From the NCBI RefSeq assembly GCF_005503625.1, contig NZ_SCMX01000051.1:1-48382 (forward strand): 48,382 bases of DNA, in the 5' to 3' direction. The stretch's first letter is position 1. Every line of letters begins with the position of its first letter. Of the stretch, positions 32,929 through 40,632 are shown piece by piece. Below the pieces are notes generated by a model. That model searched no databases and had not been told where the DNA came from. It saw only the letters and a list, made by a program, of their open reading frames with translations. The DNA comes from Cupriavidus sp. 2SB (GTDB taxonomy: Bacteria; Pseudomonadota; Gammaproteobacteria; Burkholderiales; Burkholderiaceae). A program made the position numbers and the translations under genes.

Positions 32929-34401
32929 ATGAGCCAATCCAACAGGATGTACCGAAGTTTCGTTCGCGCAGTGTGCTGGGTGGCGCTCTGCGCCGCGCCC
33001 ACGCTGGCGCAGGCCGGCACGTACTGGAACGGCGTGAGCCGTGCCCTGCCCGTCTCCCCGCTAGGCAACACCGTGGCGCTGTCCTGCCACAACTGCTACG
33101 GCAGTTCCACGGCTGCCACCAACACGCAGGTGTCGATGGCCTTGTCGCGCGGCTATGACCTGATCGAATTCGACCTGACGCTGCATGCCGATGGCCAGGT
33201 CTACGTGGAGCATGGCGACAGCGAAAGCGCAGTAGGTACGTTTGCCAATGCGCTGGCCAACACGAACCTGCAGCAGAGCGACCGCCTGCTGTTCCTCGAA
33301 ATCAAGGAGAAGTACACCACTGCCGCCGCCAGCGACACGCTGATGCTTGGCGTGCTGCGCGCCGTGCGCGACTGGGGCTACGCCTCGGCCGGACGCCCCG
33401 TGGTGCTGCGCGGCTTCATGGATGGCCGCCACCAGCATCTGGTGCGCGCCAAGGCTCTGCTCGCGCAGTCCGAGTTCGCCAGCATCCGTGACCATGTCCG
33501 CTTCCACACGCTGATCGAGAGCGATATCCGCAACAACATCCGCGCGACGAAGAGCCTCGGCTTCCACGGCGTGGAACTGGAATATCGGATGGCCAGCCTG
33601 TTCGGCGCGCTGATGCAGGCGAAGCTGCTCGGGCTGGGCGTGGGTGTCTACACCACGCCGGCCAGCATGGGCGAAGCCTATCTGTCGGCGCTGCGCGAGG
33701 ACGTGGACTTCATCACCTCGGACTACGATCGCGGCACCACGGCGCTGGCTACGTCGGCCCGCGCCGTAATCACCGAATCGACGTCGCTGGTGCATATGAA
33801 CACGGCACAGCAGACGGCCTGGCCCCTGACCTACCGCCGCACCAATGCCACGACGTATCCGGTGGCACAGGGCAGCACCGCGCCGACGCTGGAAGTGCTG
33901 GCGGTGACGTCCGACGAAGACCGCGTGGGCGGCAGCATGGTGTTCACGGGCACACAGTCGGTGATCACGTGGCAGGCCGATAACGCCAGCAACGGCGGCT
34001 TCCTCGTCAGCGCGGTCGTCAATTTCGATGACCTGACCTCGGGTGCCACGGCGGCCATCGTGGCCAAGAGCGATGCGGGCGGCTTCGCGCTGGAGCAGGC
34101 CGGCACCTCGCTGCGCTTCGGCGTCTACGTGAACGGCGCCTACCAGTACGCCACCGCTTCGCTCGCGGGCTTGAACGGCACGGACTCGTACTTCATCGTC
34201 GGCGCCTACGACGGCAACGGTGCGGTACGGTTGTGGGTCAACAATGTGGAGGGCGTGCCGTCGGTATCGGTCTCGGGCGGCGTGGGCCTGAACACCAGCC
34301 CCATCGTGATCGGTGCGGACCCGCAGGGGGCTACCGACCGCCGCTACTTCTTCAAGGGCAAGATCCAGCAGGTGATGGTGCAGCGCTGGCGCGACCACTG
34401 A
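32929..34401 (+). CDS. Secreted GDPD-like phosphodiesterase with C-terminal LamG domain
   Basis: The 490-residue protein has a signal peptide (VCWVALCAAPTLAQA-GT). Its N-terminal half is a TIM-barrel phosphodiesterase of the glycerophosphodiesterase/PI-PLC superfamily: the usual HRG is replaced by SCHNCYG (His54), followed by LIEFDLTLHADGQVYVEHGD (Glu80, Asp82, His95) and LLFLEIKEKY. The C-terminal part, from about 345, is a LamG/concanavalin-like jelly roll (SAVVNFDDLTSGATAAIVAK, FIVGAYDGNGAVRLWVNNVEG). I infer cleavage of a phosphodiester such as a glycerophosphodiester outside the cell, with LamG as targeting domain. The neighbouring ugp importer and the upstream Pho box fit scavenging of glycerol-3-phosphate. 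Start choice among ATGs at 32917, 32929 and 32947 is uncertain. Confidence 0.82.
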   Translation: MSQSNRMYRSFVRAVCWVALCAAPTLAQAGTYWNGVSRALPVSPLGNTVALSCHNCYGSSTAATNTQVSMALSRGYDLIEFDLTLHADGQVYVEHGDSESAVGTFANALANTNLQQSDRLLFLEIKEKYTTAAASDTLMLGVLRAVRDWGYASAGRPVVLRGFMDGRHQHLVRAKALLAQSEFASIRDHVRFHTLIESDIRNNIRATKSLGFHGVELEYRMASLFGALMQAKLLGLGVGVYTTPASMGEAYLSALREDVDFITSDYDRGTTALATSARAVITESTSLVHMNTAQQTAWPLTYRRTNATTYPVAQGSTAPTLEVLAVTSDEDRVGGSMVFTGTQSVITWQADNASNGGFLVSAVVNFDDLTSGATAAIVAKSDAGGFALEQAGTSLRFGVYVNGAYQYATASLAGLNGTDSYFIVGAYDGNGAVRLWVNNVEGVPSVSVSGGVGLNTSPIVIGADPQGATDRRYFFKGKIQQVMVQRWRDH

Positions 34402-34420
34402 ATCGGCAGATAGAACGAAA

Positions 34421-34446
34421 ACGGCGGGGAGACCCGCCGTTTTTTT
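34421..34446. terminator. Bidirectional terminator
   Basis: ACGGCGGG (34421-34428) pairs with CCCGCCGT (34433-34440) around GAGA, followed by seven T residues on the plus strand. The minus strand also gives TTTTCG after the stem. It separates the convergent phosphodiesterase and ugpE genes and overlaps the ugpE stop codon. Confidence 0.9.
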
Positions 34447-35266
34447 ACTTCACCCCGGCCTGCATGAACGACTGCATGAACTGGCGCTGGAACAGCAGGA
34501 AGGCCAGCACCAGCGGCCCTACGCACAGCAGCGTGCCTGCCGACAGCACACCCCAGTCCACGCCGGTCTCGGGCGCCGCAAACAGCGCCATGCCCACCGT
34601 CACGGGCCGGCTGGCCTCGGTCTGCGTGGCCACCAGCGGCCACAGGAAGTTGTTCCAGTGATAGCTGACCGAGACCAGCGCATAGGCCAGGTAGGTCGGA
34701 CGCGCCAGCGGCACATACACCTTCCACAGGATGCCAAGGCGGCCCAGGCCCTCGATGCGCGCAGCATCCTCCAGCTCCTGCGGCACGGTCATGAACGTCT
34801 GGCGCAGCAAAAAGATGCCGAAGGCGCTGGCGATATACGGCAACGCCACGCCCAGCCATCGATCCACCTGTCCCAGTTGCGCGATGGTCAGGTAGTTCTC
34901 GGCAATCAGCACCTCGGGCATCACCATCAGTTGCAGCAGCACCAGCCCGAAGACGATGCTGCGACCCGGGAATGTCATCCGCGCCAGCGCGAACCCGGCC
35001 AAAGTGCAGACCACCAGTTGCAGCGCCAGCAGCAGCGTGACGATGGCGACCGTGTTGATCAGATAGCGCGCAAACGGCGCCACGCTCCACGCCTGTGGAA
35101 AATTATCGAGTCCCCACCGGGTGTCGAAGCTCAGCCGCATGGCCTCGCCGCCCGGGTGAAAGGCGCCCCAGACCAGCAGCAACAGTGGCGAAATCCACAG
35201 CAGGCCGGCCACGGCGGCGGCAACCGGCACAAGCGCGGAGCGCAGCGATATCGAGGAAGCGGTCAT
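34445..35266 (-). CDS. ugpE: ABC importer permease UgpE (sn-glycerol-3-phosphate type)
   Basis: A 273-residue inner-membrane permease of the binding-protein-dependent sugar family (UgpE/MalG type), with six transmembrane helices. The EAA loop that contacts the ATPase is EELEDAARIEGLGRLGILWKVYVPLARP. The start MTASSISLRSAL overlaps the ugpA stop (ATGA), so translation is coupled. It is the last gene of the importer operon. Confidence 0.86.
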   Translation of the reverse strand: MTASSISLRSALVPVAAAVAGLLWISPLLLLVWGAFHPGGEAMRLSFDTRWGLDNFPQAWSVAPFARYLINTVAIVTLLLALQLVVCTLAGFALARMTFPGRSIVFGLVLLQLMVMPEVLIAENYLTIAQLGQVDRWLGVALPYIASAFGIFLLRQTFMTVPQELEDAARIEGLGRLGILWKVYVPLARPTYLAYALVSVSYHWNNFLWPLVATQTEASRPVTVGMALFAAPETGVDWGVLSAGTLLCVGPLVLAFLLFQRQFMQSFMQAGVK

Positions 35267-36147
35267 CGGTAGTGAATGCGGTTGCGCGTCAGCCAGAACT
35301 GGAATCCCGAGCACAGGGCCAACACCAGCAGCAGCACGATAGTCAGTGCGCCTGCATAGCTCGCGTCCTGGAACCGGAACGCAATCTCGTAGAGGTAATA
35401 CAGCAGCAGCGTGCTGGCGTTATTCGGACCACCGCGCGTGAGCACGAACAGGTGATCGATCAGCTTGAACGCATTGATCAGCGCGTTGATCACCACGAAC
35501 AGCGTGGTGGGCGCCAGCAGCGGCAAGATCACGTGGCGCAGCCGGAACCATGGCGAAGGCGCCTCCAGCCGCGCGGCATCAAGTTGCTCCGACGAGATCG
35601 ATTGCAGCGCCGCCAGATAGAAAATCATGAAGAAGCCCGCTTCCTTCCAGATGGTGACCACCATCAGCGCGGGTAGCGCAGTATCCGTATCGCCCAGCCA
35701 GTTGCGGCCCGCGATGCCGAACCACGCCAGCAGCCGGTTCAGCAGGCCGATATCGGGCGCGTAGAAGAACAACCACACATTGGCCGCCGCCACCATCGGC
35801 AACATGGTCGGCGTGAAGAACGCCAGCCGCAGCAGTCCGCGACCGGCGTAGCGCTGATTGACCCACAGCGCCATGGCCAGCGCCAGCACCACCGAGACCG
35901 GCACGGTGATCAGCGCATACCAAAGGTTGTTGCGCACGGCCTGACGGAAAACGGGATCGTCCATCAGCGCCTGGAACTGCTCCATCCCGGAGAACGCTGG
36001 CGGAATGCCGGGCGCCTGCGTGTGAATGCTGTGCCAGAAGCTGCCGGCGATGGGCCAGTACGTGAACGCCGCCAGCAGCACGAGCGCCGGCAACAGCAGC
36101 AGCCATGCCTGCGCGGCTTGTCGTGCGACGGGTTTTCTAGATGTCAT
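35263..36147 (-). CDS. ugpA: ABC importer permease UgpA (sn-glycerol-3-phosphate type)
   Basis: A 294-residue inner-membrane permease of the MalF/UgpA type. It starts at MTSRKPVARQAAQAW, with the first transmembrane helix LLLLPALVLLAAFTYWP. The EAA-type loop is seen in SSEQLDAARLEAPSPWFRLRHVILPLLAP. A GTG 19 codons upstream would add a hydrophilic tail without a ribosome-binding site, so I reject it. Its partners are ugpE (overlapping) and the binding protein gene ending 61 bp upstream. Confidence 0.86.
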   Translation of the reverse strand: MTSRKPVARQAAQAWLLLLPALVLLAAFTYWPIAGSFWHSIHTQAPGIPPAFSGMEQFQALMDDPVFRQAVRNNLWYALITVPVSVVLALAMALWVNQRYAGRGLLRLAFFTPTMLPMVAAANVWLFFYAPDIGLLNRLLAWFGIAGRNWLGDTDTALPALMVVTIWKEAGFFMIFYLAALQSISSEQLDAARLEAPSPWFRLRHVILPLLAPTTLFVVINALINAFKLIDHLFVLTRGGPNNASTLLLYYLYEIAFRFQDASYAGALTIVLLLVLALCSGFQFWLTRNRIHYR

Positions 36148-36208
36148 GGCGGATATGCCTGCGGCGTCCCTATCGGTATCGATCCCGGACGCCGCAGGCT
36201 TCACGTGT

Positions 36209-37501
36209 TTAACGCTGATACGGCTTCAGGATGCGCTCGGCCTGCGCCTGTGCGCCGCTCAATGCAGCCTTCGGTTCCTGCTGGCCCGTGATGGCCGATT
36301 GCAGCGCGTCTTCCAGCAGCTTGCGGACACGGCCAGCCTGGTGTGTCGACAACTCGGCCGTGGCCACCGACAACTGGTCACGTGCCACCAGCGTCTGCGG
36401 CACCTTGGCAGCGTAGTCCTTCAGCGTGGCGGTCTGGTAGCTGGCCGGGCTCACGCCCATATAGCCCGTTGCCACGCTCCACTGCGCCGAGCGATCCGGT
36501 GCGGTCAGGAACTTGATCAGACGGAACGCGGCGCGCTGCTCGGCATCGGAACCGCTCTTGAACAGATAGAAATTGCCGCCGCCCGTGGGCGAGCCCGGCT
36601 CGGTGTTGGCAGGCAGCGGGGCCACGCCGACATCGAACTTGGCATCCTTCAGCACGGCCGTCAGGTTACCCGTGGAGTGCCACATCATCGCGGTCTTGCC
36701 CTCGACGAAGTTCTGGCGCAGCGTGCCCCACTCGATCAGGCCCTTCGGGCTCACGCCGTCTTTCGACAGCGACGTCCAGTACTCCAGCGCCTGCACGGCC
36801 TTGGGCGTATCGAACGTGGTACGCGTACCAGCCGGGTTCATCAGCGTCTGGCCGTTCTGCTTGGCCAGCGCGCCGAACATCCAGTAGGCGTAGCCCGTGG
36901 ACGGGATCATCACGCCCCAGCGGCTGGTGTTGCCGCCATCGCGCTTCACCAGCTTGGCAGCGGCTTCGCGCATTTCCGTCCAGTTGCGCGGCGGCTTGTC
37001 GGCGTCGAGACCGGCCTGGCGGAAGGCGTCCTTGTTATAGAACATGACGATGGTCGAGCGCTGGAACGGGATGCCCCAGGTCTTGCCATCGGCGCGGCCG
37101 TTGTCCATCAGGCCCGGGTAGAAGCTCTTGAGCCACTCCTTGTCTTCGGCCGTGGTCGCGAAATCGTCGAAAGGACGGATCACGCCAAGGTCCTTGAGTT
37201 CGTGCAGGTCGATCGAGAACAGCACCGACGTCTGCACCGGCGTGCCGGCCTTGAGCGCGGCCAGCGCCTTGGTGCGCGCATCGTCGTAGTTGCCCGCGTA
37301 GATCGCGTTGACCTTGACGTCCGGGTTGGCTTGCTCGAACTCGCCGACCAGTTTGTCCACCACTTGCGTGAGCGGACCGCCGACGGAAACGGGGTAGTAC
37401 ATCGTGACCTGCGTCGGCGCGGCGACGGCCGACATCGACATCATCGACGCCAGGCAGGTAAGCGTGCCCAGCGCGGTGGCCAGGCGGGTCTTGAACGACA
37501 T
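36209..37501 (-). CDS. ugpB: Periplasmic substrate-binding protein UgpB-type
   Basis: A 430-residue solute-binding protein with a signal peptide (MSMSAVAA). The AAGGAG site 6-7 nt before MSFKTRL fixes the start against an upstream ORF. It aligns with E. coli UgpB along its length: NPDVKVNAIYAGNYDDARTK (UgpB: NPDYKIVPTYKGNYEQNL), the hinge VMFYNKDAFRQAGLDADKPP and the C-terminal Arg region GRVRKLLEDAL. UgpB binds sn-glycerol-3-phosphate and glycerophosphocholine. Divergence is enough that another glycerophospho-compound or sugar is possible; the neighbours (GDPD-like enzyme, DeoR/GlpR regulator) favour glycerol-3-phosphate. Confidence 0.8.
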   Translation of the reverse strand: MSFKTRLATALGTLTCLASMMSMSAVAAPTQVTMYYPVSVGGPLTQVVDKLVGEFEQANPDVKVNAIYAGNYDDARTKALAALKAGTPVQTSVLFSIDLHELKDLGVIRPFDDFATTAEDKEWLKSFYPGLMDNGRADGKTWGIPFQRSTIVMFYNKDAFRQAGLDADKPPRNWTEMREAAAKLVKRDGGNTSRWGVMIPSTGYAYWMFGALAKQNGQTLMNPAGTRTTFDTPKAVQALEYWTSLSKDGVSPKGLIEWGTLRQNFVEGKTAMMWHSTGNLTAVLKDAKFDVGVAPLPANTEPGSPTGGGNFYLFKSGSDAEQRAAFRLIKFLTAPDRSAQWSVATGYMGVSPASYQTATLKDYAAKVPQTLVARDQLSVATAELSTHQAGRVRKLLEDALQSAITGQQEPKAALSGAQAQAERILKPYQR

Positions 37502-37523
37502 GAAGGCTCCTTGAGGGGTAGGT

Positions 37524-38528
37524 TCAGGGCAAAGCGGAAAGACGGGCGACGGCTGCTTCGGTGGCAACTGCAGCGGCAAAACGGTGTTCGCGGGTGGCAT
37601 CCCACTTCAACATCAGGCCGGCGCCGGGGGACAACGCCACCCGGCCCGGATGGCGCACGAGCACGGGCTGGTCGTAGAGGCGCACCTCCACCAGCGTGTC
37701 GGCGCCGTGATATTCGGTGCGCACCACCGTGCCGGCATGCGATCCACCCAGTTCGATATGTTCGGGACGCACGCCCAGCCATTCGTCCGTACCAGGCATG
37801 CGGATCAGGTTCATCGGCGGCTGGCCGATAAAGCGCGCCACCACCGGCGTGGCAGGCGTGTCGTAAAGCTGCGCCGGCGTACCGGTCTGCGCAATTTCGC
37901 CCTGGTGCATCAGCACGATACGGTCGGCCATGCTCATCGCCTCCACCTGATCGTGCGTGACGTAGATCACCGTCAAACCTAGTTGCTGCTGGAGCTTGCG
38001 CAATTCCGCGCGCATCTCGGCACGCAGTTGCGCGTCGAGATTCGACAATGGCTCGTCCATCAGGCACAGCGGATGCTGCGAGACGATGGCGCGCGCCAGC
38101 GCCACGCGCTGCTTCTGTCCACCCGACAGCGCGCCGGGCTTGCGCGCCAGCAGCGCGCCCAGGCCCAGCAGCTCGGCCGCATGCGTGAGTCGGCGCCCTT
38201 GCTCGTCACGCGGCACCTTGCGCGCGCGCAGCCCGAACAGGATATTGTCTGCCACGCTCAAATGCGGGAACAGTGCGTACGACTGGAACACCATGCTCAA
38301 GCCGCGTTGCGCGGCTTCCACCGCCGTGATATCGCGACCATCCAGATGAATACGGCCGGCGTCTGGCTGATCCAGTCCGGCAATCAGGCGCAGCAGCGTG
38401 GTCTTGCCGCAGCCGGACGCGCCGAGCAGCGCGATGAATTCGCCGCGCTCGATGTCGAGGTCGATGCCGCGCAGTACCACGTTATCGCCGAAGCGCTGCG
38501 CAATCCGTTCGAGTCGCAGATAGGCCAT
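37524..38528 (-). CDS. ugpC: ABC importer ATPase UgpC/MalK-type
   Basis: A 334-residue ATPase with Walker A GASGCGKT (36-43), Q-loop FQSYALFPHL, signature LSGGQKQR (134-141), Walker B LCLMDEP (154-160) and H-loop YVTHDQVEAMSMADR, then a C-terminal TOBE/MalK-like domain (ATPVVARFIGQPPMNLIRMP, LGVRPEHIEL). It energises UgpA/UgpE. It is 45 bp after the regulator gene and 22 bp before ugpB, so one transcript is likely. Confidence 0.9.
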   Translation of the reverse strand: MAYLRLERIAQRFGDNVVLRGIDLDIERGEFIALLGASGCGKTTLLRLIAGLDQPDAGRIHLDGRDITAVEAAQRGLSMVFQSYALFPHLSVADNILFGLRARKVPRDEQGRRLTHAAELLGLGALLARKPGALSGGQKQRVALARAIVSQHPLCLMDEPLSNLDAQLRAEMRAELRKLQQQLGLTVIYVTHDQVEAMSMADRIVLMHQGEIAQTGTPAQLYDTPATPVVARFIGQPPMNLIRMPGTDEWLGVRPEHIELGGSHAGTVVRTEYHGADTLVEVRLYDQPVLVRHPGRVALSPGAGLMLKWDATREHRFAAAVATEAAVARLSALP

Positions 38529-38573
38529 GGAGGGTGTCTTTCGGGGGCGATGGAGGCGGTGGAAACGACAGGT

Positions 38574-39341
38574 TCAGCAGGCATGCAGCGTCACGCCTGC
38601 GGCTTCGCATAACGCGGACAGCGCGGGTTGGGCATCCGTGGCATCGGTATCGGTGAACAGGTGGTCGATCTGCTCGAACGCCGCGACGCGGCATGGCGCG
38701 TGGCGCCCGAACTTGCTGCTGTCGGCCAGCAGCATCCGCTCGTGGCTGTGCGAGAGCAGCGACTGGCTCAGTTCGGCTTCCTCGGGCTGGAACTCGTACA
38801 GCGTGCCGTGCTCGTCAATGCCGGCCGCCCCGCATATCGCCACATGGGCACGGAACTTCCGCATGAAATCCACCGTGGCACTGCCCATCACGTCGAAATC
38901 GCCCGCGCGCAGGCGTCCGCCGGCCACCCAGGTTTCGACAGCGGGCTTGTCCGCCAGCGCCAGCACGGCGCCGAGGTTGGTAGTCACCACACGCAGCGGT
39001 CGGTCAGCCGGCAGTGCCCGCGCGAACTCTGCCACGGTGGTGCCATATCCGAGGAATATCGTGGCATCTGGTTCGATCATCTCCACGGCGGCCTGCGCGA
39101 TCCGGCGCTTGCGCTCCACCTGCGCGGTGCTGCGCTGCAGATAGCTGATGTTGTTCTGGCTCGCAGGCAACGTCAGCCCGCCGTGCATGCGGCGCGCCAG
39201 CCCTTGCACGCTCAGCTCGTTGATGTCGCGGCGAATGGTCTGGCTGCTAACCCCAAAGCGGCTGGCCAGCTGCTCGGTACTGAGGTAGCCGGTATCGTTC
39301 AACCATCCAAAAATTTCACGCTGGCGGGCAGTCAGGCTCAT
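38574..39341 (-). CDS. DeoR/GlpR-family transcriptional repressor
   Basis: A 255-residue DeoR-family regulator. The N-terminal winged helix (RQREIFGWLNDTGYLSTEQL, then FGVSSQTIRRDINELSVQGL) includes the family signature, and the C-terminal DeoRC sensor domain (IFLGYGTTVAEFARALP, RVVTTNLGAVLAL, AGIDEHGTLYEF) binds a phosphorylated sugar, glycerol-3-phosphate in GlpR. It is first in the ugp operon, and a GlpR-like half-site overlaps its own start codon, which suggests autoregulation. Its ligand is likely glycerol-3-phosphate. Confidence 0.88.
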   Translation of the reverse strand: MSLTARQREIFGWLNDTGYLSTEQLASRFGVSSQTIRRDINELSVQGLARRMHGGLTLPASQNNISYLQRSTAQVERKRRIAQAAVEMIEPDATIFLGYGTTVAEFARALPADRPLRVVTTNLGAVLALADKPAVETWVAGGRLRAGDFDVMGSATVDFMRKFRAHVAICGAAGIDEHGTLYEFQPEEAELSQSLLSHSHERMLLADSSKFGRHAPCRVAAFEQIDHLFTDTDATDAQPALSALCEAAGVTLHAC

Positions 39342-39366
39342 TCGATCACTCTATATGTTCGAATGA
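39339..39366. promoter_or_regulatory. Probable operator of the DeoR/GlpR-type repressor
   Basis: CATTCGA (39339-39345) and TCGAATG (39360-39366) form an inverted repeat across the start codon of the repressor gene. The segment TATGTTCGAA (39354-39363) matches the E. coli GlpR half-site consensus. Binding here would block the ugp/glpR promoter just upstream. Confidence 0.55.
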
Positions 39367-39367
39367 A

Positions 39368-39401
39368 AATGTAAACGCGCAATGTGTCACATCCGTGACA
39401 T
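39368..39401 (-). promoter_or_regulatory. PhoB-dependent promoter candidate for glpR-ugpCBAE
   Basis: On the minus strand ATGTCAC (39401-39395) and GTGACAC (39390-39384) form a Pho box with a 4-bp spacer. Ten bp later TACATT (39373-39368) is a fair -10. The same bases contain a TGTCAC-ATCC-GTGACA palindrome, so another regulator is possible. E. coli ugp is PhoB activated, which fits. Confidence 0.52.
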
Positions 39402-39574
39402 CGTTTACCCCCACGCGGGTGGGTATCCACATGCCGCGCCGCAGCAAACCAGCGTGCGCGCTGTTCTCGCAATCAGTCAGCTTCTCCTAAGTCGGCTCAC
39501 GAAAACATTCACTTCGACGTGCGTGGCGGATCGCGGAAGATCGGGTTTTCATGCCGATATGGGAGCGCACCGAT

Positions 39575-40627
39575 ATGCCCGCTTGCGGCCGCTGCTTTCT
39601 CCGCTTTGCGCGTGGCTGCCTGATTGCGATGGGGCTGGCGCTGCCCGTTACCGCCTCGGCATGGACAGCGGGTGGCAGCGGCGGCGCGGCGGCAGCCACG
39701 GCATCGCCCGATACCCACTCCGGGCCGTATCGCGGCATCGTCGGACCGGTCGGTTCCCCGGAGCCGGCACCGGAGGCGCCAAAGACCTGGGACCGCGCAT
39801 TGCCCTTCTTCGCGCAGCGCGTGATCGACAAAGGCTACAACCTGCCCAATCCGTACGACATCGGGTACTCCTACTACGATGGCTACCAGCGCTATCAATT
39901 GAGCGGCCTGCAGGTATCCGCGGGCGGCAACCCGCTGCGCGGCGCGGATTTCGTGCAGTTCCAGCAATCACGCATTCATAACAGTTCGAACCAGGTGCAG
40001 ATGGGTGCATGGCTGTTTCCGTTCATGAATGTGTACGGCATCGTTGGCAACGTGCAGGGCAGCGGCAACATCGACATCAGCTTTTCTTCGCTCACCGATC
40101 TCGAGCGGTTCTTCGGGGTCAACATAGGCTGCGGGGGGCGGCGTCCCCGCGACGCCTGCAGCAAGCCGATCAAGCTGCCCACCCAGCATGCCAGCTACAG
40201 CGGCCATACCTACGGCGGCGGCTTCACACTGGTGGGCACCTACCGCGACCTGTTCTTCGCGTTGCCGGTGACCTACACCGTGGCGGATATCTCGATGTCG
40301 GACACGCCGGTCAAGTCGGTCAACATCGGGCCGCGCGTGGGATGGAATCTCCGGCTGGGCCACGGACTGGGGCTGCTCACGCCCTTCATCGGCGCCACCT
40401 ACTTCCGCACCCGCGCCACCATCACCGGACACTTTGACGTACCGATCCCCGATACCGACGGCCAGACCGAGCGGTTGAACTATCAGATCGCGGAACGGGT
40501 GACGGGTTACTGGAGCGGTTCCGTAGGCGCCAACTGGACCATCAACCGCAGCGTCGGCGTCTTGTTGGAAATCGGCTACGGGTACAACCGTAACAACATC
40601 ATCGCCACCGGCTTCTTCCGGTTCTGA
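39575..40627 (+). CDS. Outer-membrane beta-barrel protein, unknown function
   Basis: A signal peptide (CLIAMGLALPVTASA-W) precedes a 320-residue protein. A 50-residue low-complexity Gly/Ala/Pro linker leads to a barrel with strand-like segments (FTLVGTYRDLFFALPVTYT, SVNIGPRVGWNLRLGHGLGL, YWSGSVGANWTINRSVGVLLE) and a terminal aromatic strand NNIIATGFFRF. One Cys pair (IGCGGRRPRDACSK) may cap a loop. The start is ambiguous: ATGs at 39551 and 39575; the latter has a GGAG 10 nt upstream. The gene ends 5 bp before a BamA-like gene, so the two are a transcript pair. It is divergent from glpR-ugp. Confidence 0.72.
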   Translation: MPACGRCFLRFARGCLIAMGLALPVTASAWTAGGSGGAAAATASPDTHSGPYRGIVGPVGSPEPAPEAPKTWDRALPFFAQRVIDKGYNLPNPYDIGYSYYDGYQRYQLSGLQVSAGGNPLRGADFVQFQQSRIHNSSNQVQMGAWLFPFMNVYGIVGNVQGSGNIDISFSSLTDLERFFGVNIGCGGRRPRDACSKPIKLPTQHASYSGHTYGGGFTLVGTYRDLFFALPVTYTVADISMSDTPVKSVNIGPRVGWNLRLGHGLGLLTPFIGATYFRTRATITGHFDVPIPDTDGQTERLNYQIAERVTGYWSGSVGANWTINRSVGVLLEIGYGYNRNNIIATGFFRF

Positions 40628-40632
40628 CGATC

